A stretch of DNA of 64,000 nucleotides, from NCBI RefSeq assembly GCF_002086115.1, contig NZ_MVHJ01000002.1, positions 248,001 through 312,000 of the forward strand, written 5' to 3'. Shown piece by piece: positions 28,280-36,955 of the stretch (positions are counted from its first letter, which is position 1; every line of letters begins with the position of its first letter). The translations under genes were made by a program, and so were the position numbers. Source of the stretch: Mycolicibacterium bacteremicum (lineage in GTDB: Bacteria; Actinomycetota; Actinomycetes; Mycobacteriales; Mycobacteriaceae). The notes below the pieces were generated by a model, which worked only from the letters and a program-made list of their open reading frames with translations, ran no database searches and was not told the origin of the DNA.

Positions 28280-28978
28280 GTGGAGATGCGCGCCGGAATG
28301 GCGGTCCTGGCGCTGGCGTCGATGCTGGCGCCGGCCTGTACCCGCGCCGACGACGGAACGGCCGTACCCGCCGCGTCGGTCACCTCGGCGGCAACACCGC
28401 CTTCGACACCGGGGACGACCCCGGCGGGACCGTCCTCGGCGATCGCGCACCCGGATTTCGGTGTCGTCCCGACCAGCACACCAGTTCCGACCGGCGCGGT
28501 GACGTGCGAGTTCCCGCAGCGGCCCCCGGTGGGCATGACCGCGCAGATCGCCGATCCCGCGGCACCGGTCCTGACCATCGCGGTACCCGACGGCTGGTCG
28601 ATGCAGGGCGGCACCGGTGACATCGGAGCGCAACTGACCGGGCCCACCGGGCTGTCGGCGCGGGTGACCATCGCCGCGACCACGCTGGATCCGCAGGCGG
28701 CGTTCGCCGACTATGCCGACCGGCTGACCGAGCGTGCGGCGGTCAGCTCGGTGAGCGTGCTGCCGGCCGAACTGTGTGCCTACAGCGGTCAGAAGCTGAT
28801 GGGGACCCTCTCCGACGCCGGCGAGATGGCGACCGAGTACGTCGACCGGGTCCTGCACATCCCGACCACCGGAGGCGCCTACCTGGTCGCTGTGCATGTC
28901 GAAGCGCCGAGTGAGACAGCTGATTTCGACCCGATCAGCGCGCAGCTGACGCAGGACATCGAGGTCAGGATTCCGTGA
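28280..28978 (+). CDS. LpqN/LpqT-like lipoprotein
   Basis: The protein has 232 residues from the GTG at 28280 (a TTG at 28274 or an ATG at 28286 is also possible). The N-terminus is a signal sequence ending LASMLAPAC, with Cys as probable lipid anchor, then about 50 Ala/Thr/Pro-rich residues. The rest resembles the LpqN fold (TIAVPDGWSMQGG, GAYLVAVHVEAPSE). LpqN-type proteins are envelope lipoproteins of uncertain role. It lies between the sulfatase and its activating enzyme, touching or overlapping both, so it is co-transcribed; whether it is part of sulfatase function is unknown. Confidence 0.65.
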   Translation: MEMRAGMAVLALASMLAPACTRADDGTAVPAASVTSAATPPSTPGTTPAGPSSAIAHPDFGVVPTSTPVPTGAVTCEFPQRPPVGMTAQIADPAAPVLTIAVPDGWSMQGGTGDIGAQLTGPTGLSARVTIAATTLDPQAAFADYADRLTERAAVSSVSVLPAELCAYSGQKLMGTLSDAGEMATEYVDRVLHIPTTGGAYLVAVHVEAPSETADFDPISAQLTQDIEVRIP

Positions 28979-29826
28979 CCGAACTCGTCGAGTTACCCGC
29001 CGGCGCGTTCCGGATGGGGGAGGACCGTTTCTACCCCGAGGAGGCGCCGGTCCGCACCGTGCACGTGGATGCCTTCGCCATCGAGCGGCACCCCGTCACC
29101 AACGCCCAGTTCGCGCGGTTCGTCGAGGACACCGGCTATGTCACGATCGCCGAGCGTCCGCTGGACCCGGCGCTGTACCCGGGTGTCGCGGCCGCCGACC
29201 TGCAGCCCGGCGCGATGGTCTTCCGCCCGACGCCGGGCCCGGTCGATCTGCGCGACTGGCGGCAATGGTGGGACTGGGCCCCCGGGGCCGGCTGGCGGCA
29301 CCCGTTCGGACCGGGGACCCGTGGCATGCCCGACCACCCTGTCGTGCAGGTGGCCTACGCGGACGCGCTGGCCTATGCCGGCTGGGCGGGGCGGCGGCTG
29401 CCGACCGAGACCGAGTGGGAGTACGCGGCACGGGCCGGGTCCGAGAGCATCTACCCGTGGGGCGACGACCCCCGCCCGGACGGCACGCCGATGGCCAACA
29501 CCTGGCAGGGCAGGTTCCCGTTCCACAACGAGGGCGCCGCCGGCTGGGTGGGTACGTCGCCGGTCGGAACGTTCCCGCCCAACGGTTTCGGGTTGGTCGA
29601 CATGATCGGCAACGTCTGGGAATGGACCAGCAGCGAGTTCACCGGCAGGGTGCCCAACCCGTGCTGTCTGCCCGCCGACGATCCCGGCGTGAGCCAGGCG
29701 CTCAAGGGCGGGTCGCACCTGTGCGCACCCGAGTACTGTCACCGCTACCGGCCGGCGGCGCGATCCCCACAGTCCCGGGATACCGCGACCACCCATATCG
29801 GGTTCCGCTGCGCCGCTGACCTGTGA
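28975..29826 (+). CDS. Formylglycine-generating enzyme (sulfatase-modifying factor)
   Basis: This is a 283-residue FGE-sulfatase-domain protein. It begins VELPAGAFRMGEDRFYPEE, contains the RRLPTETEWEYAARAG motif and ends with GGSHLCAPEYCHRYRPAA. The two active-site cysteines are Cys250 and Cys255 (spacing of five, as in the Streptomyces enzyme). It uses copper and oxygen to turn the Cys of CxPxR into formylglycine. The target is almost certainly the sulfatase encoded at 25926. The GTG start overlaps the upstream stop (GTGA). It corresponds to Rv0712. Confidence 0.93.
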   Translation: MTELVELPAGAFRMGEDRFYPEEAPVRTVHVDAFAIERHPVTNAQFARFVEDTGYVTIAERPLDPALYPGVAAADLQPGAMVFRPTPGPVDLRDWRQWWDWAPGAGWRHPFGPGTRGMPDHPVVQVAYADALAYAGWAGRRLPTETEWEYAARAGSESIYPWGDDPRPDGTPMANTWQGRFPFHNEGAAGWVGTSPVGTFPPNGFGLVDMIGNVWEWTSSEFTGRVPNPCCLPADDPGVSQALKGGSHLCAPEYCHRYRPAARSPQSRDTATTHIGFRCAADL

Positions 29827-29893
29827 TGTCGGTGAGCTTACGTGCGGTCAGCGCACGAATCCTCACCGAAGTCGCAGAGGGGTGAGCGGCGAT

Positions 29894-29922
29894 TTGGTGC
29901 AAAGCACGTGCTCACCTAGTAT
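29894..29922 (+). promoter_or_regulatory. Candidate SigA promoter of the rplN operon
   Basis: TTGGTG (29894-29899) and TAGTAT (29917-29922) have a 17-bp spacer. Transcription would start near 29929, leaving a leader of about 128 bases before rplN. It supplies the second ribosomal block with its own promoter, needed because a terminator and ten foreign genes lie upstream. Confidence 0.68.
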
Positions 29923-30056
29923 GTAGGGGTTGCCTCGGGCAGACCTCGGCTGGCTTGTGCAGTTTTCCTGTCAGCTCTGCGTGCCCTGAAGTGACAAAGA
30001 CCGCGTACGTCCAGGTCGGTATCTGGCGTGCATACAAAACCAGGTCAGGAGATCGA

Positions 30057-30425
30057 GTGATTCAGCAGGAATCGCGGCTGAAGGTCGCCGACAACACGGG
30101 TGCCAAGGAGATCCTTTGCATCCGGGTTCTCGGTGGCTCGTCGCGGCGCTATGCCGGTATCGGCGACATCATCGTCGCGACCGTCAAGGACGCCATCCCC
30201 GGCGGCAACGTCAAGCGTGGCGATGTCGTCAAGGCGGTCGTGGTGCGCACCGTCAAGGAGCGCCGTCGCGCCGACGGCAGCTACATCAAGTTCGATGAGA
30301 ACGCCGCGGTCATCATCAAGAACGACAACGACCCGCGTGGCACCCGCATCTTCGGCCCGGTCGGGCGCGAACTGCGCGAGAAGAAGTTCATGAAGATCGT
30401 TTCGCTTGCCCCGGAGGTGTTGTAA
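30057..30425 (+). CDS. rplN: 50S ribosomal protein L14
   Basis: This is a 122-residue protein starting at GTG ([17 protein letters not shown]), the universal L14 N-terminus. It includes [20 protein letters not shown] at the C-terminus. It contacts 16S rRNA at an intersubunit bridge. A ribosome site CAGGAG precedes the start; a longer open frame upstream lacks family resemblance. It is the first gene of the second ribosomal block. Confidence 0.98.
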   Translation: MIQQESRLKVADNTGAKEILCIRVLGGSSRRYAGIGDIIVATVKDAIPGGNVKRGDVVKAVVVRTVKERRRADGSYIKFDENAAVIIKNDNDPRGTRIFGPVGRELREKKFMKIVSLAPEVL

Positions 30426-30743
30426 ATGAAGGTGCACAAGGGCGACACCGTGCTCGTCATCTCCGGTAAGGACAAGGGCGCCAAGGGCAAGGTCATCGAG
30501 GCCTACCCGACCCGCGAGAAGGTCCTCGTCGAGGGCGTCAACCGGATCAAGAAGCACACCGCGCAGTCGCAGAACGAGCGCGGCGCATCCTCGGGCGGCA
30601 TCGTCACCCAGGAGGCCCCCATCCACGTCTCCAACGTCATGGTCATCGACTCCGATGGCAACCCGACCCGCATCGGCTACCGCGTCGACGAGGAGTCCGG
30701 CAAGAAGGTTCGCGTCTCCAAGCGCAACGGCAAGGACATCTGA
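30426..30743 (+). CDS. rplX: 50S ribosomal protein L24
   Basis: This is a 105-residue L24 with the N-terminal KOW motif [19 protein letters not shown] and the conserved [10 protein letters not shown]. It is an assembly initiator of the 50S subunit. It starts directly after the rplN stop and is followed by rplE after two bases. Confidence 0.98.
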   Translation: MKVHKGDTVLVISGKDKGAKGKVIEAYPTREKVLVEGVNRIKKHTAQSQNERGASSGGIVTQEAPIHVSNVMVIDSDGNPTRIGYRVDEESGKKVRVSKRNGKDI

Positions 30744-30745
30744 GA

Positions 30746-31318
30746 ATGACCACTGTAGAAAACACCGCCAAGGTGCAGCCGCGGCTCAAGCAGCGCTACC
30801 GCGAGGAAATCAAGGACGCGCTGAACAACGAGTTCAACTACGCCAACGTGATGCAGATCCCGGGCGTGGTGAAGGTTGTCGTCAACATGGGTGTCGGTGA
30901 CGCCGCCCGCGACGCCAAGCTGATCAACGGCGCCGTCAACGACCTGGCCCTGATCACCGGTCAGAAGCCCGAGATCCGCAAGGCTCGCAAGTCGATCGCA
31001 CAGTTCAAGCTGCGTGAGGGCATGCCGATCGGTGCCCGCGTCACGCTGCGCGGCGACCGGATGTGGGAGTTCCTCGACCGCCTGGTCTCGATCGCCCTCC
31101 CGCGTATCCGCGACTTCCGTGGCCTGAGCCCCAAGCAGTTCGACGGCAGCGGAAACTACACCTTCGGCCTTTCCGAGCAGTCGGTGTTCCACGAGATCGA
31201 CGTGGACTCCATCGATCGCCCCCGGGGCATGGACATCACCGTCGTCACCTCGGCGACGAACGACGACGAAGGCCGTGCGCTGCTGCGCGCTCTGGGCTTC
31301 CCGTTCAAGGAGAACTGA
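30746..31318 (+). CDS. rplE: 50S ribosomal protein L5
   Basis: The protein has 190 residues. Recognisable segments are [20 protein letters not shown] and [20 protein letters not shown]. It binds 5S rRNA and the P-site tRNA. A short N-terminal extension of about 10 residues is usual for actinobacteria. Confidence 0.98.
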   Translation: MTTVENTAKVQPRLKQRYREEIKDALNNEFNYANVMQIPGVVKVVVNMGVGDAARDAKLINGAVNDLALITGQKPEIRKARKSIAQFKLREGMPIGARVTLRGDRMWEFLDRLVSIALPRIRDFRGLSPKQFDGSGNYTFGLSEQSVFHEIDVDSIDRPRGMDITVVTSATNDDEGRALLRALGFPFKEN

Positions 31319-31321
31319 GCA

Positions 31322-31507
31322 ATGGCAAAGAAGGCTCTGGTCAACAAGGCCAACAAGAAGCCCAAGTTCGCAGTGCGCGCCTACACCCGGTGCAACCGGT
31401 GCGGCCGGCCCCACGCGGTGTTCCGCAAGTTCGGCCTGTGCCGGATCTGCTTGCGTGAGATGGCACATGCGGGCGAGCTGCCCGGTGTGCAGAAGTCCAG
31501 CTGGTAA
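31322..31507 (+). CDS. rpsN: 30S ribosomal protein S14, zinc-binding (type Z)
   Basis: This 61-residue form keeps all four zinc ligands: Cys24, Cys27, Cys40 and Cys43 (CNRC...CRIC). This is the C+ paralog used when zinc is plentiful; mycobacteria also carry a zinc-free S14 elsewhere under Zur control. It assembles into the 30S head next to S3 and S10. A 71-base gap follows before rpsH. Confidence 0.97.
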   Translation: MAKKALVNKANKKPKFAVRAYTRCNRCGRPHAVFRKFGLCRICLREMAHAGELPGVQKSSW

Positions 31508-31578
31508 CCAGCATTCATTACTGATTAACACGGTAGGCCCGGACTGGGAACCGCCGCGAGGAAGGTGAACCGGCTGTC

Positions 31579-31977
31579 ATGACGATGACCGATCCCATCG
31601 CAGACTTCTTGACGCGTCTGCGTAACGCCAATTCGGCGTATCACGACGAGGTGACTCTGCCCCACTCGAAGATCAAGGCCAACATCGCCGAGATCCTCAA
31701 GACCGAGGGCTACATCTCCGATTACCGCACCGAGGATGCTCGGGTCGGCAAGGCACTCGTGGTGCAGCTCAAGTACGGCCCCAGCCGTGAGCGCTCCATC
31801 GCCGGCCTGCGCCGGGTCAGCAAGCCCGGCCTGCGGGTCTATGCAAAATCCACCAATCTGCCCCGGGTGCTCGGCGGCCTGGGCGTGGCGATCATCTCCA
31901 CGTCCTCAGGTCTGCTCACCGACCGTCAGGCAGCTCGATCGGGCGTGGGCGGCGAAGTCCTCGCGTACGTCTGGTAG
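31579..31977 (+). CDS. rpsH: 30S ribosomal protein S8
   Basis: The protein has 132 residues. It opens [20 protein letters not shown] and contains [17 protein letters not shown], both diagnostic. An ATG two codons downstream (31585) is an equally possible start. In E. coli S8 represses the spc operon; no such target was recognised here. Confidence 0.97.
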   Translation: MTMTDPIADFLTRLRNANSAYHDEVTLPHSKIKANIAEILKTEGYISDYRTEDARVGKALVVQLKYGPSRERSIAGLRRVSKPGLRVYAKSTNLPRVLGGLGVAIISTSSGLLTDRQAARSGVGGEVLAYVW

Positions 31978-31989
31978 GGGGACGAGAAC

Positions 31990-32529
31990 ATGTCGCGTAT
32001 TGGAAAGCAGCCGGTCCCGGTTCCCGCCGGGGTCGACGTCACCATCGAAGGCCAGAACGTCTCGGTGAAGGGGCCCAAGGGCACCCTGACCCTGGACATC
32101 GCCGAGCCGATCCAGGTGTCGCGCAACGACGATGGCGCCATCGTGGTGGACCGTCCGGACGACGACCGGCGCAGCCGCTCGCTGCACGGTCTGTCCCGCA
32201 CCCTGGTGGCCAACCTGGTCACCGGTGTGACCGAGGGCTACACCCGCAAGATGGAGATCTTCGGCGTCGGCTACCGCGTCGCGCTCAAGGGTTCGAACCT
32301 GGAGTTCGCGCTCGGCTACAGCCATCCGGTCCTCATCGAGGCACCCGAGGGCATCACGTTCGCGGTCGAGACACCCACCAAGTTCTCGATCACGGGCATC
32401 GACAAGCAGAAGGTCGGCCAGATCGCCGCGGTGATCCGTCGTCTGCGTCGCCCCGACCCGTACAAGGGCAAGGGCGTGCGTTACGAGGGTGAGCAGATCC
32501 GCCGCAAGGTCGGAAAGACAGGTAAGTAA
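31990..32529 (+). CDS. rplF: 50S ribosomal protein L6
   Basis: This is a 179-residue L6 with two repeated domains. It opens [20 protein letters not shown] and ends with the conserved [20 protein letters not shown]. It lies near the factor-binding region of the 50S. rplR follows after three bases. Confidence 0.98.
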   Translation: MSRIGKQPVPVPAGVDVTIEGQNVSVKGPKGTLTLDIAEPIQVSRNDDGAIVVDRPDDDRRSRSLHGLSRTLVANLVTGVTEGYTRKMEIFGVGYRVALKGSNLEFALGYSHPVLIEAPEGITFAVETPTKFSITGIDKQKVGQIAAVIRRLRRPDPYKGKGVRYEGEQIRRKVGKTGK

Positions 32530-32532
32530 CCC

Positions 32533-32940
32533 ATGGCTACCACGAAGACTGAAGCTCCCATCCGGAAGCCGGTGGGGCAGAACATCTCCGAGACCCGTCG
32601 GAACGCCCGCATCCGCCGTCACGCGCGTCTGCGCAAGAAGGTCGAGGGCACCGCGGACACGCCGCGTCTGATGGTCAACCGGTCGGCGCGGCACATCCAC
32701 GTGCAGCTGATCGACGACCTGGCCGGCGTGACCGTCGCGGCGGCATCGTCCATCGAGGCCGATGTCCGTGCGGTCGAGGGCGACAAGAAGGCACAGAGCG
32801 TGCGGGTCGGTCAGCTGATCGCCGAGCGCGCCAAGGCTGCCGGAGTCGAGACGGTCGTGTTCGACCGTGGCGGCTACACCTACGGTGGCCGGATCGCCGC
32901 GCTGGCTGACGCCGCGCGCGAAGGCGGGCTGAAATTCTGA
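32533..32940 (+). CDS. rplR: 50S ribosomal protein L18
   Basis: The protein has 135 residues. The core from [19 protein letters not shown] to [20 protein letters not shown] is typical L18, which binds 5S rRNA with L5. A short basic N-terminal extension precedes it. Confidence 0.97.
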   Translation: MATTKTEAPIRKPVGQNISETRRNARIRRHARLRKKVEGTADTPRLMVNRSARHIHVQLIDDLAGVTVAAASSIEADVRAVEGDKKAQSVRVGQLIAERAKAAGVETVVFDRGGYTYGGRIAALADAAREGGLKF

Positions 32941-32962
32941 TGACTGACAACGAGAGGACTGC

Positions 32963-33631
32963 ATGATGGCCGACCAGGCTGGCGCCGGTTCGGCGCAGGA
33001 CAATCGCGGTGGCCGCGGCGATCGCGGCGGCCGGGGACGTGACGACCGCGGTGGTCGCGGTCGCGGCGACGACCGTGGCGAGAAGAGCAACTACATCGAG
33101 CGCGTCGTCACCATCAACCGCGTCTCCAAGGTGGTCAAGGGTGGTCGGCGCTTCAGCTTCACCGCGCTGGTCATCGTCGGTGACGGCAACGGCATGGTCG
33201 GTGTCGGCTACGGCAAGGCCAAGGAAGTTCCGGCCGCCATCGCCAAGGGTGTCGAAGAGGCTCGCAAGAACTTCTTCCGGGTTCCGCTGATCGGCGGGAC
33301 CATCGTCCACCCGGTCCAGGGTGAGGCCGCAGCCGGTGTCGTCATGCTGCGTCCGGCCAGCCCCGGTACCGGTGTGATCGCCGGTGGTGCGGCGCGTGCG
33401 GTGCTGGAATGCGCCGGCGTGCACGACATCCTGGCCAAGTCGCTGGGCAGTGACAACGCGATCAACGTGGTGCACGCCACCGTTGCCGCGCTGAAGATGA
33501 TCCAGCGTCCCGAAGAGGTGGCGGCCCGTCGCGGTCTGTCCATCGAGGACGTGGCCCCGGCCGGCATGCTGAAGGCACGCCGCGAGGCCGAAGCCGTTGC
33601 GGTCGCGGCGGCTCGTGAAGGAAGCGCATAG
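32963..33631 (+). CDS. rpsE: 30S ribosomal protein S5
   Basis: This 222-residue protein has an N-terminal extension of about 35 Gly/Arg/Asp-rich residues, then the double-stranded-RNA-binding-like S5 core ([20 protein letters not shown]) and [19 protein letters not shown]. The KAKEV helix lies near the decoding site. ATGATG at 32963 leaves two possible starts, and a GAGAGG ribosome site suits either. Confidence 0.97.
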   Translation: MMADQAGAGSAQDNRGGRGDRGGRGRDDRGGRGRGDDRGEKSNYIERVVTINRVSKVVKGGRRFSFTALVIVGDGNGMVGVGYGKAKEVPAAIAKGVEEARKNFFRVPLIGGTIVHPVQGEAAAGVVMLRPASPGTGVIAGGAARAVLECAGVHDILAKSLGSDNAINVVHATVAALKMIQRPEEVAARRGLSIEDVAPAGMLKARREAEAVAVAAAREGSA

Positions 33632-33633
33632 TC

Positions 33634-33816
33634 ATGGCAGAGCTCAAGATCACCCAGGTGCGCGGAACCATCGGCGCACGCTGGAAGCAGCGCGAAAGCC
33701 TGCGGACGCTCGGGCTGCGGAAGATCCGCCAGTCCGTGGTCCGTGAGGACAACGACCAGACCCGAGGTCTGATCAAGACCGTGCACCACCTCGTCACGGT
33801 CGAGGAGGTCCAGTAA
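33634..33816 (+). CDS. rpmD: 50S ribosomal protein L30
   Basis: This is a 60-residue protein with the family pattern [20 protein letters not shown] and [11 protein letters not shown]. It packs against 23S rRNA domain II and is lacking in some bacteria. It is flanked by rpsE and rplO with two-base gaps. Confidence 0.97.
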   Translation: MAELKITQVRGTIGARWKQRESLRTLGLRKIRQSVVREDNDQTRGLIKTVHHLVTVEEVQ

Positions 33817-33818
33817 TC

Positions 33819-34262
33819 ATGAGTGTCATCAAGCTGCACGACCTGAAGCCGGCGCCCGGCTCGAAGACCAAGAAGACGCGTGTCGGTCGCGGTGAGGGCT
33901 CCAAGGGTAAGACCGCAGGCCGCGGTACCAAGGGCACCAAGGCCCGCAAGAACGTCCCCGCGGCGTTCGAGGGTGGCCAGATGCCGATCCACATGCGGCT
34001 GCCGAAGCTCAAGGGCTTCCGCAACCGCTTCCGGGTCGCCTATGAGGTCGTCAACGTCGGCGATATCGCCAAGGCGTTCCCCGAGGGTGGCACCATCGGT
34101 GTCGACGAGCTGGTCGGCAAGGGCCTGGTTCGCAAGAACTCGCTGGTGAAGGTGCTCGGCGACGGCAAGCTGGCCGTCAAGGTCGATGTCACCGCCAACA
34201 AGTTCAGCGGCAGCGCCCGCGAGGCCATCACCGCCGCGGGCGGTTCGGCCACCGAGCTGTAG
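33819..34262 (+). CDS. rplO: 50S ribosomal protein L15
   Basis: The protein has 147 residues. The conserved basic N-terminal arm ([19 protein letters not shown]) and the [16 protein letters not shown] motif are clear. It is a late-assembly 50S protein and the last gene of the block; a strong terminator follows 20 bases after the stop. Confidence 0.98.
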   Translation: MSVIKLHDLKPAPGSKTKKTRVGRGEGSKGKTAGRGTKGTKARKNVPAAFEGGQMPIHMRLPKLKGFRNRFRVAYEVVNVGDIAKAFPEGGTIGVDELVGKGLVRKNSLVKVLGDGKLAVKVDVTANKFSGSAREAITAAGGSATEL

Positions 34263-34281
34263 GAAACACGCTTTACGTCAG

Positions 34282-34309
34282 AAGGCCCCTGCTTCGGCAG
34301 GGGCCTTTT
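34282..34309 (+). terminator. Rho-independent terminator after rplO
   Basis: AAGGCCCCTGC and GCAGGGGCCTT form an 11-bp perfect stem capped by a C(UUCG)G tetraloop and ending in a T-run (34306-34309). It closes the rplN-rplO unit, so secY, adk and map, which follow directly in many bacteria, are transcribed separately here. Confidence 0.92.
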
Positions 34310-34327
34310 GCGTTGTCGGAGTCCACG

Positions 34328-34389
34328 CGCCGAGTGTGAAACGTCGTCGGGAAGTCGGGCGAAGGGCCGTCGACGTTTCACACTCGGCG
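34328..34389. repeat. Long perfect inverted repeat between rplO and sppA
   Basis: Arms CGCCGAGTGTGAAACGTCG (34328-34346) and its exact reverse complement (34371-34389) are 19 bp each, around a 24-bp spacer. It lies between the rplO terminator and the sppA promoter. There is no T-run and no coding potential. It resembles dispersed intergenic palindromes of fast-growing mycobacteria more than a terminator; copy number elsewhere cannot be judged from this window. Confidence 0.75.
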
Positions 34390-34414
34390 AACCCGCCGGG
34401 CCGAAACCCGCCGG

Positions 34415-34420
34415 TAGGCT
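34415..34420 (+). promoter_or_regulatory. Candidate -10 box giving a leaderless sppA mRNA
   Basis: TAGGCT ends six bases before the sppA ATG with no ribosome site between, the same geometry as at 7158 and 19227. Transcription would start at the A of the ATG. Confidence 0.5.
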
Positions 34421-34426
34421 CGAAAG

Positions 34427-36193
34427 ATGTTCGGATTGTTGCCCAGCCTGCCCGGCCCCGACGACGTGCGCGACCTGTTCCGCAAGGTCGACACCGCCCG
34501 CCACGGCGGCGTCCCGCGCGGATGCGTGCTCGAACTCGATCTGCAGATTGCCCCGCCCGAGACCGTCGGCTTCGACCCGTTGACGCTGATCAACCTGGGC
34601 GGTAAACCCTTGACGCTGCGCCAGGCAGTCGCCGCCATCCACCGGGCCGCCGAGGACGACCGGATCGCCGGGCTGATCGGGCGGGTGCAACTGGCCGCCG
34701 CCCCACCCGGGCCGATCCAGGAACTGCGCGACGCCATCGCCGCGTTCGGCGCGAAGAAGCCGACGCTGGCGTGGGCCGAGACCTACCCGGGCACGCTGTC
34801 CTACTACCTGGCCTCGGCATTCCGCGAGGTGTGGATGCAGCCCTCGGGCACCGTCGGCCTGATCGGATTCGCCACCAGCGCACTGTTCCTGCGCGACGCG
34901 CTCGGCAAGGCCGGGATCGAGGCGCAGTTCGTCGCGCGTGGCGAATACAAGTCCGCGGCAAACCTTTTCACGCAGAACAGCTACACCGACGCCCATCGGG
35001 AAGCCGACGCCGCCATGATCGGCAGTCTGCATCGGCAGGTGCTCGACGCGGTGGCCGCCGCCCGTGGGCTCGAGGTCGCCACCGTCGACCTGCTCGCCGA
35101 CAAGGCGCCGCTGCTGCGCGATGAAGCCCTGTCCGCCAGCCTGATCGACCGCATCGGCTTCCGGGACGAGGCCTACGCGCGGATGAGCGCACTGGCCGGC
35201 GCCGCCGCGACCGCCGACGGTGCCGATACCGCGCCGCGGATGTATCTGTCCCGCTACGCCCGGGCCGGCGCCGCTACACCGGTTCCGCCCCTCCCGGGCC
35301 GCAAGAGGCCCGCGATCGCCGTGGTCACGTTGCACGGACCGATCGTCAGCGGCCGCGGCGGACCGCAGGTGCTGCCGTTCGGTAATTCCAGTGCCGGCGG
35401 TGACACCATCGCCGCCGCCCTGCGCGAAGCGGCCGCGGATGACGAGGTGGCCGCGATCGTGCTGCGCGTCGACAGTCCCGGCGGCTCGGTGACGGGCTCG
35501 GAGACGATCTGGCGCGAGGTGGTGCGGGCGCGGGAGGCCGGCAAGATCGTGGTCGCATCGATGGGCTCGGTCGCGGCATCGGGCGGCTACTACGTCTCGA
35601 TGGCAGCTGATGAGATCGTCGCCAACGCAGGCACCATCACCGGGTCCATCGGCGTGGTCACCGGCAAGCTGATCTCGCGCGAGCTCAAGGACAAGCTCGG
35701 CATCGGGTCGGACACGGTGCGCACCAACGCCAATGCCGACGCCTGGTCGGCCGACGCACCGTTCACCCCGGAGCAGCACGCCCAGGTCGAAGCGGAAGCC
35801 GACCTGTTCTACACCGACTTCGTCGAGCGGGTTGCCCAGGGCCGCAACATGACCACCGAGGCGGTCGAGGCCGTCGCCCGCGGTCGCGTGTGGACCGGAG
35901 CCGACGCCGCCGAGCGCGGCCTGGTCGACACCCTGGGTGGCCTGCACACGGCCGTCGAGCGCGCCAAGGAGCGTGCCGGACTGGGCGCCGACGCGCAGGT
36001 GCGGGTGCTCAACTATCCGGGCTCGTCGGTGCTGGACATGTTGCGCCCCAAGCCATCCTCGCAGCCGGCGGCGGCATCCCTGCCGCAGGCGGTCGGAGCA
36101 CTGCTGGGCCAGTCGGTGGTGGGGGTCTTCGATCAGGCCGAACGCGCGCTCACCGGGGTGAACGCCATGTGGTTGGGCGAGCACCGGTTCTGA
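34427..36193 (+). CDS. sppA: Signal peptide peptidase SppA, long (67K) type
   Basis: This is a 588-residue serine protease of family S49 with two tandem domains. The general base is probably Lys175 (GEYKSAANLF) in the first domain, and the nucleophile is Ser385 (VAASGGYYVS) in the second, as in E. coli SppA. It degrades cleaved signal peptides in the membrane. No strong N-terminal membrane helix is evident. It is monocistronic, preceded by a leaderless-type -10 box. Its position right after rplO matches Rv0724 in M. tuberculosis. Confidence 0.94.
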   Translation: MFGLLPSLPGPDDVRDLFRKVDTARHGGVPRGCVLELDLQIAPPETVGFDPLTLINLGGKPLTLRQAVAAIHRAAEDDRIAGLIGRVQLAAAPPGPIQELRDAIAAFGAKKPTLAWAETYPGTLSYYLASAFREVWMQPSGTVGLIGFATSALFLRDALGKAGIEAQFVARGEYKSAANLFTQNSYTDAHREADAAMIGSLHRQVLDAVAAARGLEVATVDLLADKAPLLRDEALSASLIDRIGFRDEAYARMSALAGAAATADGADTAPRMYLSRYARAGAATPVPPLPGRKRPAIAVVTLHGPIVSGRGGPQVLPFGNSSAGGDTIAAALREAAADDEVAAIVLRVDSPGGSVTGSETIWREVVRAREAGKIVVASMGSVAASGGYYVSMAADEIVANAGTITGSIGVVTGKLISRELKDKLGIGSDTVRTNANADAWSADAPFTPEQHAQVEAEADLFYTDFVERVAQGRNMTTEAVEAVARGRVWTGADAAERGLVDTLGGLHTAVERAKERAGLGADAQVRVLNYPGSSVLDMLRPKPSSQPAAASLPQAVGALLGQSVVGVFDQAERALTGVNAMWLGEHRF

Positions 36194-36274
36194 ACTTGGC
36201 CTACCGTGTGATGGCCTGCGCCGGATGGGTCTATCGTTATCGCGGCGAAGACGGTCGAGCGGAAGGCGGGCTGA

Positions 36275-36913
36275 GTGAGCAGTTCGCCGGTAACCCTGGC
36301 CATCGTCAACGACTATGAACTCATAGTCGCGGGTCTGGCCGCGTTGCTGCGGCCCTATGCAGACCGCGTGCGCATCGTCGAACTCGATGCACGCACCGAG
36401 GTACAGGCCGATGTCGACATCATCATCTGGGACACCTTCGCCGCCGCGCAGGGTGACCGGGTGGACGTCACCGACCTGACGGGCCGCAACCACGGCGGCC
36501 GGGTGGTGGTGTACTCCTGGAACATCGACCAATTGCTGATCGATCGCTCGCTGGCCGGCGGAGTCCACGGCTACCTCGCCAAGTCGCTGCCGGTGGACCG
36601 GCTGGTGGACTGCCTGGAGCGCATCCACGCCGGCGAGACCGTGGTGGAGCGCGGCGACGGAACCATGTCGATGCCGATGGCCTGGCCCGGCCAGGATCTG
36701 GGGCTGTCCGCCCGCGAGGCCGAGGTGTTGGCGCTGATCACCCAGGGTCGGACCAACAACGAGATCGCCGAATCCTGCTACCTGTCCATCAACACGGTGA
36801 AGTCGATCGTGCGCTCGGCCTACCGCAAACTCGGGGTGACGCGGCGATCGCAGGCCGTCGCCTGGGGGGTCACGCACAATTTCCGACCCGAAGAGACGCG
36901 GATACACCCCTAA
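36275..36913 (+). CDS. Orphan NarL/LuxR-type response regulator
   Basis: The protein has 212 residues with a GTG start. The N-terminal half fits a receiver domain: likely phospho-acceptor Asp in IIIWDTFA, Ser/Thr switch in VVVYSW and Lys in HGYLAKSLP. The acidic pair is reduced to one Asp (VNDYE), so phosphorylation may be altered. The C-terminal LuxR helix-turn-helix is clear (LSAREAEVLALITQGRTNNE, then SINTVKSIVRSAYRKLGV). No histidine kinase is adjacent. It lies 42 bases upstream of the acyl-CoA dehydrogenase-like gene on the same strand and may control that cluster. Confidence 0.85.
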   Translation: MSSSPVTLAIVNDYELIVAGLAALLRPYADRVRIVELDARTEVQADVDIIIWDTFAAAQGDRVDVTDLTGRNHGGRVVVYSWNIDQLLIDRSLAGGVHGYLAKSLPVDRLVDCLERIHAGETVVERGDGTMSMPMAWPGQDLGLSAREAEVLALITQGRTNNEIAESCYLSINTVKSIVRSAYRKLGVTRRSQAVAWGVTHNFRPEETRIHP

Positions 36914-36955
36914 GGGTGTAGCCCGGCGGCGGCACGGCCGCGTTGAATCGACGTA

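Noticed and set aside
31322..31507. Zinc-independent (C-minus) S14
   Set aside because: All four zinc-ligand cysteines are present.
30057..34262. Second ribosomal block reading through from rpsQ
   Set aside because: A strong terminator at 15141-15174 and a good promoter at 29894-29922 make it a separate unit.
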